Source: Pempheris klunzingeri (taxonomy: Eukaryota > Chordata > Actinopteri > Acropomatiformes > Pempheridae). Taken from it: DNA of 64,000 bases. The notes under the pieces are model-generated. The model saw only the letters and a list, made by a program, of their open reading frames with translations, was not told the origin of the DNA and did not search any database. Below, piece after piece: positions 1 to 37,842 of this stretch (the stretch's first letter is position 1; every line of letters starts with the position of its first letter). The position numbers and the translations under genes were made by a program. Where the stretch lies: positions 13,891,288 through 13,955,287 of the forward strand of contig NC_092020.1 in assembly GCF_042242105.1 (NCBI RefSeq), read 5' to 3'.

Positions 1-767
1 TACCTTTATGTGTGTGTATTTGCTTGTGTGTGTCAGTGTGGCTGGTGTTAAAGGTAGCACCTCTGTGATGCTGTGTTGACATCAAGCCACTCGAGGGACT
101 GAAGTGGAAGATGAGGATAATCCACAAACAAATATGTGGACACACAAAAGCACACACAGATGACAGAAAGGTGAAAAGACAAGTGTGTTTGAAATTGAAC
201 ATGGCGGGTCAAGAATGCATCACTTAACATTTTCTTTCCATAAAGTAATAAGATTATGCCAAGACAATAGATCCATGGTTGTTGTAGAATTGCTAGATGA
301 TAAATTAAGTGCCTGAATTTTGTTGTTTGAAAAAAAGGGTAATTCTCTGGGCTAAACAGTATTTTGTAAAGTTTATTCTGGGTCAAAGACAGGTTAAACA
401 AGTCATTCCAAGTAATTTTGCTCTCCAAGAGGCTGAGAATAAACGTAAGAGAAGAGGTTCAAATGGGTTTTGTTTGATGGTTTCACTGAAATTGTCAATT
501 CACTCAGGGGCACATGGAGGAGGTGCGGAGAGTGTGTGTCCTTATACGTCAGTTTGATGAGATTTTTATCACCTGATAAAGAAAGTAAGGCTCAAGCAGG
601 ACTGAATGTGTGGGGGACAGAAGGATGGGGGTCAATGAACAAAGCCAAGAGGAAAACTTGAGTTGAGCGGAAAGCTCCCATATATCCTCTCTGTCACTGT
701 CTCTGGATGAGACCAAAAGATAAGGTGCTTGTGTGTGTGTGTGTCATATACTGAAAGGTAAGCTTAC
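1..767. other. DOCK2 intron sequence at the window edge
   Basis: No exon, repeat family or RNA gene was recognised. The next expected DOCK2 exon (after VFDAKLL) is not found here, so the intron extends past base 1. Short TG runs lie near 5-35 and 730-744. Confidence 0.6.
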
Positions 768-25228
<24,461 letters not shown>

Positions 25229-26851
25229 GATTGCATGTCCTTCGCCTACTTCACCTACTTTCTACTCGTCTTTCTGATTCTCTCTCTCTCTCTCTCTGCT
25301 GAGTCTGTTAAACTTCTCACTTCTCTATTTTTTTTTACTTTAAATGAAAACAATAAGCCCATCCCCCCTTGTTTCTCTTCCTCTTCTGTCTCTCCTCTCT
25401 GCAGTCTGGCGGTTACAGGAAGTGGGTGAATACAACATGGTGGAGGCCTACATTGCCCACAGGCCTGTGCGGAGTGTGCTTTGCTCATTTGGACATAGTG
25501 GATTACCTTATCTGATTATAATTGACTGTAAAACATCAGCAGCATGTGTCGCATGTTTCAAAAGGATTACAGATGCTGAGGAGAGTTCACAAAATTATCC
25601 ACAATGTCAAAACTGATAGTTTTGCACTTCTCATTAGAGCAAAGCTGGGCCTAAACATGTCCCTCTTTAAGATGCAGATTTAAAGCGACAGAAAGTAACT
25701 TATATTTGTGATAGATTCTCAAATCTGAAGAAAATGTGTCGTGGATACCATACAGTGTGCAAAGTGCCTGAACCATGGAGGACTTCACTCGATCACCTGC
25801 CAGCTCACACGGTCAGCATGCTCTCGCCTCTTCTCTATGTGCATCATCCTTCAAGCTTGTGAAAATAAATGTGTTATAAGTTACAAGAAGCAGCTCCACT
25901 GGTTGTGTTCATTTATAGATCACCTCAGATCACACCAGCTTTGTTCTCATCTCCTCTCTCCTTCAGCCACAACAAAAAAAAAGATAAGACTTGAAAAAAT
26001 CCCTGTAATCAGACTCGATGGGGAAACACTACACCATTAATAATTTTGTGTTTTTCAAAGAGGAAATCAGCAGGATGTTTTAAAATTAGTATCACTTCTT
26101 ATAAATACACATAATATAGCTAATTGTAAAATTCAGCTTTAGAAATGTGATTTGGATGTCTCTGTGGGCAATACAACAAAAATCCTGAATCTCAAATACA
26201 GCGTGTTTGTCTTCTGTTTATCAATCTGACTGACTCCGACTAGGTGAAAGGCAAATGGAGAGCTGCAGCTGTGATCCTGCACGCTGTAAATTGCCATCAG
26301 TTTGAAAGGATTTGTGTCTGGTTAAAGTTAGTCTCTTTGGTATAATCAGAAACACAGAAGCAGCTCAAGCAGCATCTGAACTCCAGCTGTAGATAGAGAT
26401 GATATGTAAAATAAGGTAGGTGTTTATTTGTGTCCGAGTTGCCTTTTTTAAGAAACTCTTTATCAAGCTGAAGTTTATGTCTGGAATTTCAAATACACGT
26501 CTTCATCAAATGTTTATTTCCCCTGTACCCCCTTCAGATGACGTTGTCAGGGTAAACATATATTTCCCATTTTGAAAACATCCTCAACACAATAACAACA
26601 AGCAACAACCATCCATAACAGGATGTTTTTGAATATTATTGAGCACTCTCTTGACTTAAATTGCGGATTACACTCATTGCAGATGAATACAGTTTAACTG
26701 GAAAAACAGGAAAATAGTTTTCTTTTACTACATTTTGGATCCCAGAGTAACTCTTGCCATCCAAAAACTATTTCTAATCTAAAAATCATCCTTCACTTCT
26801 GACAGATTTTATGATCAACATGACAGTCCAAATGGTCCCAAATCCTAAATT

Positions 26852-27233
26852 AAAGGTTCACTATGGAGTTTTTTGACCAGGTATAGTGCTGTTTTTCGAA
26901 GAGCAGAACCTTTTTTAATTTATCTTCTTTTGTTTATCTTTGTTTATCACCTGCACATGGGTGATATGATGCACAATCCTGCAAACTATTCCGTATTTTC
27001 CATTGATCCAACAGCAATGTATCAGCAAAGACACAGAAGACTGCTATCAAGTCAATGTAACAATGCAGGATTTAAATAGCCTACAATGCATCCAGCTTTG
27101 CAGATGTTTTATGAGGAAAGAAAAGCATTCAGCTTGTTAGAGCTCAAAGATGCACACAATGCATTTTGGTGAGCAATAATGAATACAAACATAACTTGTG
27201 TTTGTTTACATGAGAACTCCACACCGCACCTTT
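26852..27233. mobile_element. MITE-like element with 19-bp terminal inverted repeats
   Basis: The left end AAAGGTTCACTATGGAGTT (26852-26870) and the reverse complement of the right end (27215-27233), AAAGGTGCGGTGTGGAGTT, agree at 15 of 19 positions. The 382-bp interior has no coding potential. The flanks read TTAA at the left and TTTA at the right, so the target duplication is not clear. The size and ends suggest a non-autonomous DNA transposon. Confidence 0.55.
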
Positions 27234-27303
27234 ATTGACTATTTTATTAAAGCTGTCCATTTTAATCTCTTATCTTCTTAAGTGAATTCTGTACATTTAT
27301 TTT

Positions 27304-27381
27304 AAGTGTAAAGTAATAGTACCAAGAACAGTAAATGTAATTTATTATAAGTGTAAAGTAATGGTACCAAGAACAGTAAAT
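27304..27381. repeat. Direct duplication, 45-bp period
   Basis: The unit AAGTGTAAAGTAATAGTACC plus AAGAACAGTAAAT at 27304-27336 recurs at 27349-27381 with one substitution. The spacer is TATT-rich. This is a recent local duplication. Confidence 0.88.
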
Positions 27382-30300
27382 ATCCTGTTTTCCTGCAGGT
27401 CCTTAGCATTTCACTATTATTTAATGGTCAAAGTCAAAGTAGCATTTAGAATATAAAAAGGTGCTTTGCAGGTTGGCTCTCAACCAATTTGGATGTCAAA
27501 ATTTAACAGATACACAACAGAGCTGATTTACTAGTATTATCAGCATTTGACTGTTAGTGTGGGTGATGTGTTTGAGTTTTATTATGCTGATGATTGAAGA
27601 GAGTAACTTTCATCACATTCCCCTCTTAGCTATCCTTTAAAACATGAAGAAAAATGTGCTGTATTATCTAGTTTTATTTATGTAATTCTATTATTACGTA
27701 AATACTTTTATTAGTTTTTTTGGCAAATTCAGTTCTGTGTATACATCGATCAGCTGTGTATAGAATATCAAGTATCAAGGTCTTTTTACAACACTGGGTT
27801 GTACAATGGAATGTAAGTCATAGCCCTTTCATGCTGCACATAAATAAACATATATACACATTAAATTAATTATTAGAACAGAATTGGTTAAAGACTAAAG
27901 AAAATAGAATAAAACAATATATACAATTATTTATATACATATAGCCCCAGAAAGCAATTCTGTAGTGCATTTTTTGAAGGTTAAAACACATTTTCAAATT
28001 TCACAGCAAGGCATTCATGAATATTACCAAAAGGCATGTTTGTACTGATATCTGTCAGTAGTTGAACCTACTATAAATAGACAAAGTAGGTCTAATGGAA
28101 CACCCAGCTAGCTAAGCGATCAGTGTGCAACTAGCTTAAAACTATTCTGCTAAGTCATATCAAAGTTATAAAGTAACCAGTAGGAATCTCTTCTATCAGC
28201 TGGCAAAAGTGGTCGTGAGTACGAGGCTACTAACGAGTGGAACTGTTGGCTGAGATGCCATAAGAGGATGATGAAAAATGAGGATGATATTTGTTGTTAC
28301 TGACCAACTGAACAAAAAAAAAAAACTATGAAAGTTTAGCTTCCAAAAGAATCACAGAGAGAGAGAGATATAAGAAAGCTCATATTACAAACCACCACTC
28401 ATTGAGATTTATAACAATTGGCTTAATGCTTTTGACAATTCTTAAAATGTCTACTGTTTCATTCAGTTTGGGGGAGGTTTAAGTTATTGTATCATTCAAA
28501 TGAATTTCAATTGCTTCTGTGGACACAAATATTAGCAGTTTATTCGAAAGTACATTTTCCTTTACTTATCTAAGAGGCGTTTGTTTGTTTTTTCAGTCTG
28601 ATTGGTGAGGCTGAATTAGCCTGTTTGCCTGTGGCTAACACTAACAAATGACTTCCTTAGAAATTATGTCATTACTTTGCAATTCCAAAAGAGGGTGGTA
28701 GAGCTCTAAATCATTTTTTGTTTTATTCCCCTGGCATTACCTCATCTTATCTTATCACGATCTGGCATATTTTAAACACACTATTGACCTAAACTGGGAG
28801 CTGCAGTTTAACTTCCCATAATAAAAAAGTATGTTACAATGCTAATGGAATTTGAGATACCACTGCCAAATGCCTTTTTCACACTACCAGTTTAAATAAA
28901 TGGTCTCTTTCCTTACTCTAACTTGCATGGGAACACCGCGGCCCAAATACATCAACTCCAAGGAACTCCCAGCTATGGTCTTCATTATAAATCACATCAC
29001 ATGACTCGCTAAATGGCTGATGACACTGTTGATTCAGAGATGGGAATGCCAATCAGGTATCCTCCCCCATCTGTGCAGTGAAAATCTTGTTGTTGTGGAA
29101 ACATGAGGGGCGAAAGACCCGGTCAACACACTATGAAATTGACAATGACAGACAGGTGAGCTTAGAAACATTAACAAGTATGTGTGTGCGAGGAGGTGAC
29201 ACTTAGTAATGAGTGACAGAAATTGTGTGCTTTAGAGAGCAAGACCGAAAGAAAGACAGGCAGATAGATGAAGAAAGAAGGAGAGAGGGACAAAAATAAA
29301 AAGATAAAGAAAGATATGTTATCGCATAGTTCTGCAGTGGAACAAAACTGGAACCTTGCTGCTGTGACTCACAAGGAGAAATAAGGGTGGAGCTTAAAGG
29401 TGTGTGGAAAGAAAGGAAGAAAAACGTGACAAATGTAAGATGGATACAGTCAGAAATGAAGTGATATAGAGATGAAGGAATAAAAAGAGACAGCAGCCAA
29501 AAAAGAAGCAAAAAAAAGAGACAAAGAAAGATTAATTTCAGCACCAGCTAAGACATGAACAAGGCCACGGAAGCTGAGACAGGGCCAAAGACAGACAGAT
29601 ATGAGACAGATAAGGGAAGATGGAGGCAAAAATGGACAAATGTTATTAAAAAAGAAGCAATAATGACTTGTGAATATTAGCCTGTAGGCTGGCAGATGAA
29701 CTGACATTGGAAAGCCAAGAGAAGCTACATCAGGGACCGAAGCAGCTGAAAAATAGATACAGAGGCTGAGTAAAAGGCTACACCAGAAATAGAGAGATTG
29801 ATTTAGATTTTTTTGTGACCTAACAGGTCATTGACATCACTCCAGTCCAACTGGTGCCAGTTCTCAGAGATTTACCCAAAAGCCCTCCATCCATGAAGCT
29901 CTAAAGAATCCCTAAATTGCCAAATTGTATAAAGTTTACATAGCAGTGGCATTTGTGTCGGCTTGAGACATGGATAGGAAGAAAAATCTTAAAGACAAGA
30001 AATGATGCATACATGAGTACCATGCATCTCTCCCCACTACAAAGTGGACTTATGTGCCAACGATTCCATTAGGGCTCGATGCAACAGGTTGTATTATTCC
30101 TTGTATTACACAGGTGATACTGGCCAGTATCCAAAGGTAACAGTTTGCTAAGTAGAACCAACTTAATCGCAGCTGCTGGCACATGCAAGTTAGAAGGGAC
30201 AATAAGAGAATGGAGGAGCTATTAAAATAATTTCAAAGGCAAATTACCCTAAAGAGAGAAAGAGAGGAATAATAGGAGGAGACACAGAGAGTGAAAAAAA

Positions 30301-30386
30301 AAAGAGAGAGAGAGCTCTGTGAGTTACTGGTGCTCCCTCACTTTCCCTCTCTCCTCTCTTTCCCACATACACTTACACACTCACTC

Positions 30387-30390
<4 letters not shown>

Positions 30391-30429
<39 letters not shown>
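30391..30429. repeat. (CA)n microsatellite
   Basis: About 19 CA units lie just upstream of a purine-rich segment that may be an untranslated exon. Confidence 0.97.
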
Positions 30430-30432
<3 letters not shown>

Positions 30433-30439
30433 CAAGACC

Positions 30440-30508
30440 GTGGTTCTCTCAGAGAGCAGAGCAGAGAAGCGGGTGCAGGCGTCACAGAGAGGGAAGAGCA
30501 GCACTGAG
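30440..30508 (+). other. Possible untranslated first exon on the plus strand
   Basis: A GC-richer purine stretch ends GCACTGAG followed by GTGAGTTG, a good splice donor. It points toward HRH2, 6.1 kb downstream, and could be a 5' untranslated exon. There is no coding signal, and a donor alone is weak evidence. The left boundary is arbitrary. Confidence 0.22.
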
Positions 30509-32607
30509 GTGAGTTGATATGTTCCTGCTTTATATGCTCTAAAATATATTTAACATGTCATCAAACTTGAAGATATCAGATTTCGGAGCATTTCTGCTCT
30601 TTATAGTTCAAATTTCACTCACAGCAGAAGAGGTACCTGCTCTGAGCCTTTGTCAGCTCGGCTGTAGGGAAACTCTTTCTTATTTACTATGGAATTGTGT
30701 TATGATTTAAATTCAAATTCATAGATTTGTGGTTGTGAAGAGTTCAACAGAGCCAGTCCTGAGTTTGGTGTGAGCATGTGAACTCTGCACAATGACAAAC
30801 ATACAGAGGGGTCATTTAATCAGTCCCAAAAATGAGGAAGTGTGATTATTCTGTGTGCATGTGTGTGTGAGAGTGTGTGTAATAAAACCAAGGAACTAAT
30901 TTCAAATTTCCCCCTATCATACTCTAAAACAGTGTGAATTTCCATAGCAACACATCAGAAGACACATTGATAGACAGATCAATACAGATGCATAGATCTT
31001 TTCCATGGCCTTTATGTTGACAAAGGTTGAGTTTCTAAAGCCGGTACTTTATGTTTTTTATGTACAGAAATTGTGGTTCTGACTGCGAATGGTAACCATC
31101 TTGTTTTTCTTTGCTTTAACATGAGCCAGTAAAGATTTACCTGCAGGAAATAGAACAAGAAATGTGTGAGAAAGTGTGAACTGACACTGAGCTATATTAT
31201 TATTGTAGCAGTGGGAGGGTTAACCCAAATGAGCAGCCACCAGCATTGTGAGAGGATGTGGTTAAGTGTCATACGTGGTGCTGAGCAGGTCAGAAGAAGG
31301 TTCTCCGTTTATTTGGTAGGAAGTGCGACTATGAGATATGATCTGACATTTGTTGATTCTGGACCTGTGTCAATGTAATTTCCACACAAATGTCTCTGCG
31401 TGTGTGTTTGCACTTACATAGGCATTATTAAGTTGAAGCACTATATACAGTAGCTGTAATGTTGACATAACAGAGGTGTGGTAATAAAGACTGACACATT
31501 ACAAGTGATCAATTATCCCTCCGTGACCTGAGCTTGTTTGTGTTTGCATGTCTGTGCCATAGCAATGCATGCTGTTAGTATTTATACATATTTAATGTGT
31601 CTGATCCCCCTGTCAGTGTACCTGTCTGCAGTCTCGTCTGACACTCTGTGTGTTAGGTTTTCACGCTTCGTCAAGATTCCACCGCTTCCTCCACTGGTCA
31701 GGGCATACAACTGTTACCAAGCAACCCATCATCCCAGGCCACTTCTCTCTCTCTCCAGTCTCTCTCTGGGTCTCTATGTCAAGGACAAAAATAAAGACAA
31801 ACAGTAAGGCAGACTGTGTGTACACACTCACACACATTCAGTACATACACATACATTTAGTACACACATATACACATACAGTACATGGATAGTACACACA
31901 CAGGCAATGGCAAATTCACAAAAATGCAGACAGCTATAGCTTGTTTTGCAAAAGCAGGGGAAGTGAGTGAGCCAAGTATTTGGTGCTGAATTGAATTATA
32001 TTAGGATAAATGAAGCATTCAGATGTCTGATTACATTATGAGGCTCTTATGGATGCTGCGTGCAGGGACAAAAGTTGATCTCACATCTTTTCAGTATTAC
32101 ACACCCCACTAATTAAATGATTATTGACCTGCTACAAAATTCAGAAGACTGTAGAATCAACACCAGTTACTGCCAGTTTCCACTGTCAGGTCTGTCTCTG
32201 CCGTTGACGAACCATTACCAGACAACCATGTTACTGTGAAGTACTGTGACTGGAGTCACTAGGTGCACTTGTACTTCACTATTTGTACTTGTTCTGTGCA
32301 GCACCACAGACACAAAGCTCTCCACACATTTCACCTGCAATATAGAGAGAAGGCAAATGATTTGATTCAGTGCGTCACCTTAAGATGATGCCATACCTCC
32401 TACCAGCCATTAGGTGGCATATACACTAACTGTGATTGAGTTTTAATGGGTTGACTGAACGAAAAAGTGAATGAATGAATGAATGAGTTATTTCCTGTAT
32501 CTATGACTAGTCTGAAGCAACTGAATTAAAAAAAGGTTCATTTTACACCCTGCCAATCATACAGAGCTTATCTCACTATTGCAATGATATGAGAAGGCTC
32601 TATGTAA

Positions 32608-32637
32608 ACAAATTCAAAGTCATTACTTTGAATTTGT
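32608..32637. repeat. Perfect 13-bp inverted repeat
   Basis: ACAAATTCAAAGT and ACTTTGAATTTGT flank a 4-base CATT loop. Confidence 0.85.
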
Positions 32638-33860
32638 GACAATACATGTGATTACTTTGGTAGCTCATTGGGCCAAAGAAGAGCAGATACTCATTATGTG
32701 TTTATTTCTAAAAGGACGCATCTGGCTGGTAAAAAAAGGTTGCAGAATGGTATTGGGAGAATTTCACAAATCAGGCAGCAAGTCCCAGCTGAGAGGTAAA
32801 TAACCTCATTACTCATCTCTGAGCTCAGATCATGTCTGGTGCAGAGACACTGTTCCAAGTTTTTTCTGCCTGCCTTTCATCTCAATACCCAAATTGGGCT
32901 CTTTTCACCAAACCACTCACTGAGTAAGGGAAGGTCTAGATGGGGCAGAATGAAGCCTTTCCAGCTCATTTGCATCTTTCTTAAGCTGGAAGATCGTAAT
33001 CATGGATAGGAAGCTGTCTAGGAGCTCCTAAAAGTTTATCACTTTGTTATGTCCACAAGCTGTTGGGCGTCACCGCAATATATACAATACACAGACTGAC
33101 CTGTCCTGGGATGAACCCATCGTGCACTATCACAAAACCCATGCAATCCTTTGTTGTCTCTTGAGAACAGGACACAGCATTCTCCTGTAGAAAAAAACTG
33201 AAAGTAGGGCAGCCTTTACATTCTGTGGAAAACACAGCACTCAGCTGTCATTACAATCCATTACAGTCCTCAAAATCCATTACTAAGACATGTTTTGGGT
33301 TGTGTGTTACTGAGTGCATGAAGGCCTACATGCATGTGTCTGTGATTATATATACAGATGTAGTAACACTCATCATTGTTTTCCATTAGGGACAACTAAT
33401 GAGACGTTTGAGAAAGAAAACAGATGGTCAGTAATAAAGTAGTGCACTGTCTGAATGAGTAATTCTTTATTTACTATGGGGGCCATCATAATTCTCAATG
33501 ACTTTGACTGACTTTCTACTGACTACGAGTAACTTGGAATCGATCAAATACAAATGCATGCACGTTGCTTGCATCTTACTTTTATTAAATAAGTCTTGTG
33601 CTTAGTTGTTGATGAGTGAGTGGGGAGGATTGTATATTAATATGGTTTTATTAAAACACAAATGTTTATGTAAAAATAAACACAGGAAACAAATATGCTT
33701 AAGCTCTCATACGCATGCACTGTAAGATGGGAAAAGGAACTAATGCATTAAACTGAGGGCAAATAAGTATGCCTGGGTGAACACACACACACACACACAC
33801 AAAATTCCAAAATTCATTCCATCTGTTTTTGTGTGTGTGTGGCAAAGCAAGAAAGTGACT

Positions 33861-33891
33861 GCATGAGAGACAGATTTTCTGTCTCTCATGC
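33861..33891. repeat. Perfect 14-bp inverted repeat
   Basis: GCATGAGAGACAGA and TCTGTCTCTCATGC flank a TTT loop. A hairpin of this kind can form in RNA from either strand. Confidence 0.85.
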
Positions 33892-34231
33892 ATGTTTTGT
33901 GAAAATGTGTGGTCTCAGGGAGTCAGTCTGTGGTTCTGTCAGGCATAAACGCCGAGATGTCATGTGCAATTGAGAGCTGCACTTCATAGGTTAGTGGCTG
34001 TGTTATCAGTGTTTACTCTGGATGAAGTTCAAAGCTGTGAGACTATGACAGAAATGTGTCCGTGGAACAAAGAAATGAAGATTAGAAGAGTTCAAAGATT
34101 AGAGATGGTGTTCTGGTGTCCTTAGACTCAGATTCAATCAAAACCTTTCTTTCTGTGTTCTTTTCATTATGTCGACTAGTGCCCTTTCTTCTCACCTTCA
34201 TGTGAAGCCAGCATGTGCACCTCTTGACGCG

Positions 34232-34269
<38 letters not shown>

Positions 34270-34383
34270 TCTGAGGTGATAAGTAAGTGGTTCTGGACCG
34301 AGTCTGGCAAATGTCCAAATATCCATTACAGTGTTAGAAAATAGACGAGCAAACATTACCCACCACCCAATGACGCAAACACA

Positions 34384-34390
<7 letters not shown>

Positions 34391-34451
<61 letters not shown>

Positions 34452-34467
34452 GCACACACACACACAC
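34391..34467. repeat. (CA)n microsatellite
   Basis: About 38 units with two CG interruptions near 34447-34452. A pure CT run lies nearby at 34232-34259. Confidence 0.97.
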
Positions 34468-35352
34468 CCTCACTTATCAAGTAGTTACCCTCATTCCACC
34501 AAGCAAACATTAAAAACTAATGCCCACATGCCAATAATGAGTTCACAGAGGACAAATAACACTGTGTAACTCTCTCAACAAGGAAGTATGTAAAAACAAA
34601 GCATAATAATAATAATGGTGTTTGTCAAAAGTGCTTAATGTAAAATTACTTGCTTTGCTAATTAGCAGAAATTATGTTTGTCATTTTACTATTTCTGGCT
34701 ATTACTTGTTAACTATGGTTAGCATACTTAAATCATATATTCATTAGTGGCTCTCAACAGTCAGAACAAACCTTCTATAACTTGATTTGAGACACATGAG
34801 ACCTAACAGGGTTTTACTCTGATGTATTGCCTCATCACTGCATCAAAAATGTTAATCATATTCAACAATATTGAAACAAAACAAGTCTTAACATCATCTT
34901 AGCTGCAGCAGACTGTGCAGAGACACTTAGCTATGCTGGATGTTTACACAGTTGTGCATGTGGTACTGAACACATACTGTGCCCACAATAAGCATGCTCA
35001 TCTGTCTTAGGCCATGGTTTTATTGTAGATAGATTGGAATTCCCATTAGTGACTGTCTAAAATCGCAGCTTTATTTTGCTTGTTTTATCAGGAGAATGAT
35101 CACTATGGAATAAGTCAACATTAAAAGTAACAAATACCTTTACATTTGACAGCAACACACATTAAAAAAAACAAACACCACAGTCATAATAAATAATGTT
35201 GTGACTGTATTAATTATTACTATGGCAGTCCCACACAGAATTATTTACCATCATAAATCACACAAGTAACGTTGAAGGGTTTAAATTCAGAATCACACAA
35301 ACTATGTAGACTTCTTGTTTCACAGATCATGCAGGCCAGAACTAAGTTTAGC

Positions 35353-35356
<4 letters not shown>

Positions 35357-35395
<39 letters not shown>
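35357..35395. repeat. (GT)n microsatellite
   Basis: About 19 GT units lie 1.3 kb upstream of the HRH2 start codon. A TA run at 36467-36500 is closer to the gene. Confidence 0.97.
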
Positions 35396-35398
<3 letters not shown>

Positions 35399-36464
35399 CT
35401 GTGATTCATCTTTTAATGTGATTACACACTTCATTGGAAACTCATCAGAGAATAAAAACAGTGTTTAAACAACAAGTTTACTTGTTTCAAAGGCAGATTT
35501 TGTGTACATTTTCCAACAAACTGTGAGTCACGATGCCAAAAATGTATCTTTCTTATCAGCTCCCACAAACCTGGTACCAAATTAGTACTGTGACTTAAGT
35601 TTGGTTGTACTTGATTTCTTTTTATTTTCTAGTTCATGTCTCTGCTCATCCAAGAATATTTTGGATATACACTACATGAGTGCATTTCATTGTTTAGTGT
35701 CCATATTGATCCATAGATAGAAAAATGGAGGCTCAGAGGGCATGTTTACCAAAAGATATGAATAGCTGTAATCATAAGTGGCTTTTAATTTTTTTCATTC
35801 AGTTACAGTTGTCATACTTTAATAGTTTAATGCATGTAAGTGTGGTTAATCTAATATATCACAGGGATTGTAAGAAATCATCTATCAACAATCAGTAAGT
35901 TATATATGATAAGTTACAGTTATAACCAAATAAAAGAAAGTAAGTGCTCTTGGCTGTGTAACATGTGAAACTCCTGATTGCCAACTGTGTTTCTCATCTC
36001 TGTCCACTAGGTGACACCACAGTGATACAAGATGGTGTTGAAGCCAAGGTGATGAAATGGACCACCAGGGATCAGATACGCAGACAGAGAGCTGTTCAAC
36101 AGCCATCACAGACATTTCAAAAGCCAGGCATAATGCTGATTTGCAGTTCTCAGTAGCAGCATTTTTCAAGAGACAAACATTCTTCAACCAACTTCTTGCA
36201 AGACCTTTTTGATGCATATTTTTGCGTGTGGATGGGAAAGCTGGTTTGGACAAGTCACAGGAGAGTTGTAAGCTGTGGCAAACAGCTAACAGCAAACAGT
36301 CAAGTAAATTATCACCCAAAACAGAGGAGATATTGGGAGAGAGAGGGAGACAGGGATCACATGTGGCCATGATCTTAAGTAACATCTGACCATGGACATA
36401 TTGAGATTAGATTGTATGCATCTTAATAAATGGGAGCACTCAAACTGAGTGAACATATTTGATA

Positions 36465-36500
<36 letters not shown>

Positions 36501-36654
36501 GAGCCCACAGCTCATAATGTGAATGACTTATTTGCAAAAAGCGAGACCTCTCATCTAGTTTAAGTCTGAGTCTGAGACTTAAGAAAACATAACAATGGTT
36601 CACATAGAGCTCCAATGATGTCATCAGCCTGTCTGCAGTGAAGCACCAGCAATA

Positions 36655-37671
36655 ATGTTGTCAAACGTGATGCTGGGTGTCCTCCTGTCCCTCCTCATCC
36701 TTCTGACTGTCGGTGGTAATGTGCTGGTGTGCCTGGCTGTCTGCGCCTCTCGACGCCTCCGCTGCCTTACTAACTGCTTCATCGTGTCGCTAGCTGTCAC
36801 AGACTTGCTGCTCGGCGTCTTGGTCCTCCCTTTCTCCGCCCTCCTTCAGCTAAACAATGAGTGGCCGCTTGGCCCGGTCTTCTGCAACTTCTACATCTCC
36901 ATGGATGTCATGCTGTGTACTGCCTCCATCCTCACCCTGCTGGCCATCAGTGTGGACCGCTACCTGGCAGTGACTATGCCTCTGAGATACACCTCACTGG
37001 TGTTGCCATGGAGGGTTGCTGTGGCCATGGCTAGTGTTTGGACAGTGTCTGTGGCCGTGTCTTTCTTGCCCATCCAAATGGGTTGGAACACTGTTAATGG
37101 GACAGTGCAGAACCACGGGCCTTGGGCTCCAAAGGGGAAATGTCGTTTCGAGCTGAACAGACCATACGTACTGACCGACTCCCTTCTTACTTTCTACCTG
37201 CCTCTGGTGGCAATGTGCTGGACCTACCTCCGAATACTTCGCATTGCACGGGCACAGGCCAAGCGCATTATCAGTGCCCGACCCACTTGCATCACTAGCT
37301 ACAACTGCAGGGACAATCCTTCCACCAGCACCACTGTTGTCTCCAGTGTTACAGCAGTGGCTCTGCGGGAGCACAAAGCCACAGTTACACTGGCAGCAGT
37401 GATAGGAGCTTTTGTGGTGTGCTGGCTGCCGTATTTCCTCTTGTTCACAGTGTTGGGCCTGAAGGAGCATCCAGACCCTAGCACAGTACCAGAGTATCCC
37501 ATTGTGTTGTGGCTGGGTTATGCAAACTCAGCCCTAAACCCTATTCTCTATGGAGCCCTCAACAGGGATTTCAGGTCAGCATACACTCATCTATTGAGAT
37601 GTCGATGCCCTTCTTACAGTGGCTGGAGGAGCCGACAGCCATCTCTCACTGTAACAGCAGGTAAAGCATAG
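36655..37671 (+). CDS. hrh2: Histamine H2 receptor, seven-transmembrane body
   Basis: This is a class A G-protein-coupled receptor for histamine at the plasma membrane, usually coupled to Gs. The 338-codon frame has a short N-terminus, N22 of helix 1 in GGNVLVC, the amine-binding D84 (SMDVML), DRY at 101-103, a disulphide pair C77 and C163, and a glycosylation site NGT in loop 2. D175 and T179 in [11 protein letters not shown] are the two H2-type agonist contacts in helix 5. CWLPY (256-260) and NPILY (295-299) complete the fold. The third inner loop is about 20 residues longer than in the human protein. An in-frame stop lies upstream at 36616. The frame ends GKA-stop, but the bases CAG/GTAAAG at 37658-37666 form a strong splice donor, so this may not be the true C-terminus. 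Confidence 0.95.
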   Translation: MLSNVMLGVLLSLLILLTVGGNVLVCLAVCASRRLRCLTNCFIVSLAVTDLLLGVLVLPFSALLQLNNEWPLGPVFCNFYISMDVMLCTASILTLLAISVDRYLAVTMPLRYTSLVLPWRVAVAMASVWTVSVAVSFLPIQMGWNTVNGTVQNHGPWAPKGKCRFELNRPYVLTDSLLTFYLPLVAMCWTYLRILRIARAQAKRIISARPTCITSYNCRDNPSTSTTVVSSVTAVALREHKATVTLAAVIGAFVVCWLPYFLLFTVLGLKEHPDPSTVPEYPIVLWLGYANSALNPILYGALNRDFRSAYTHLLRCRCPSYSGWRSRQPSLTVTAGKA

Positions 37672-37842
37672 AAACAGCTTTAAGTGTGCAGGTAAAACTG
37701 TATAGTTTCTGTCTCTTAAGTTTCAGAATCAGCTTCATTTAAGAGTGGATATTTATTTTTGACCAATGAAATGCAACCAGTGCAAATATATTATATGTTT
37801 TCCTCAGTTTCTCCTGTCTCCTGTAAATCTTCCTGTCCTCAG

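Larger units (their letters stand above)
25237..36654. other. Intergenic region between DOCK2 and HRH2
   Basis: DOCK2 and HRH2 diverge from this 11.4-kb stretch. It contains a CT-rich strip at 25280-25300 near the DOCK2 start, a MITE-like element, a 45-bp duplication, several microsatellites and a possible untranslated exon near 30508. No protein-coding gene was found. FOXI1, LCP2 and KCNMB1, which lie near DOCK2 and KCNIP1 in mammals, are not here. Confidence 0.65.

Noticed and set aside
36994..37470. 158-codon minus-strand frame opposite HRH2
   Set aside because: It is a shadow of the receptor frame, with no splice signals or recognisable protein.
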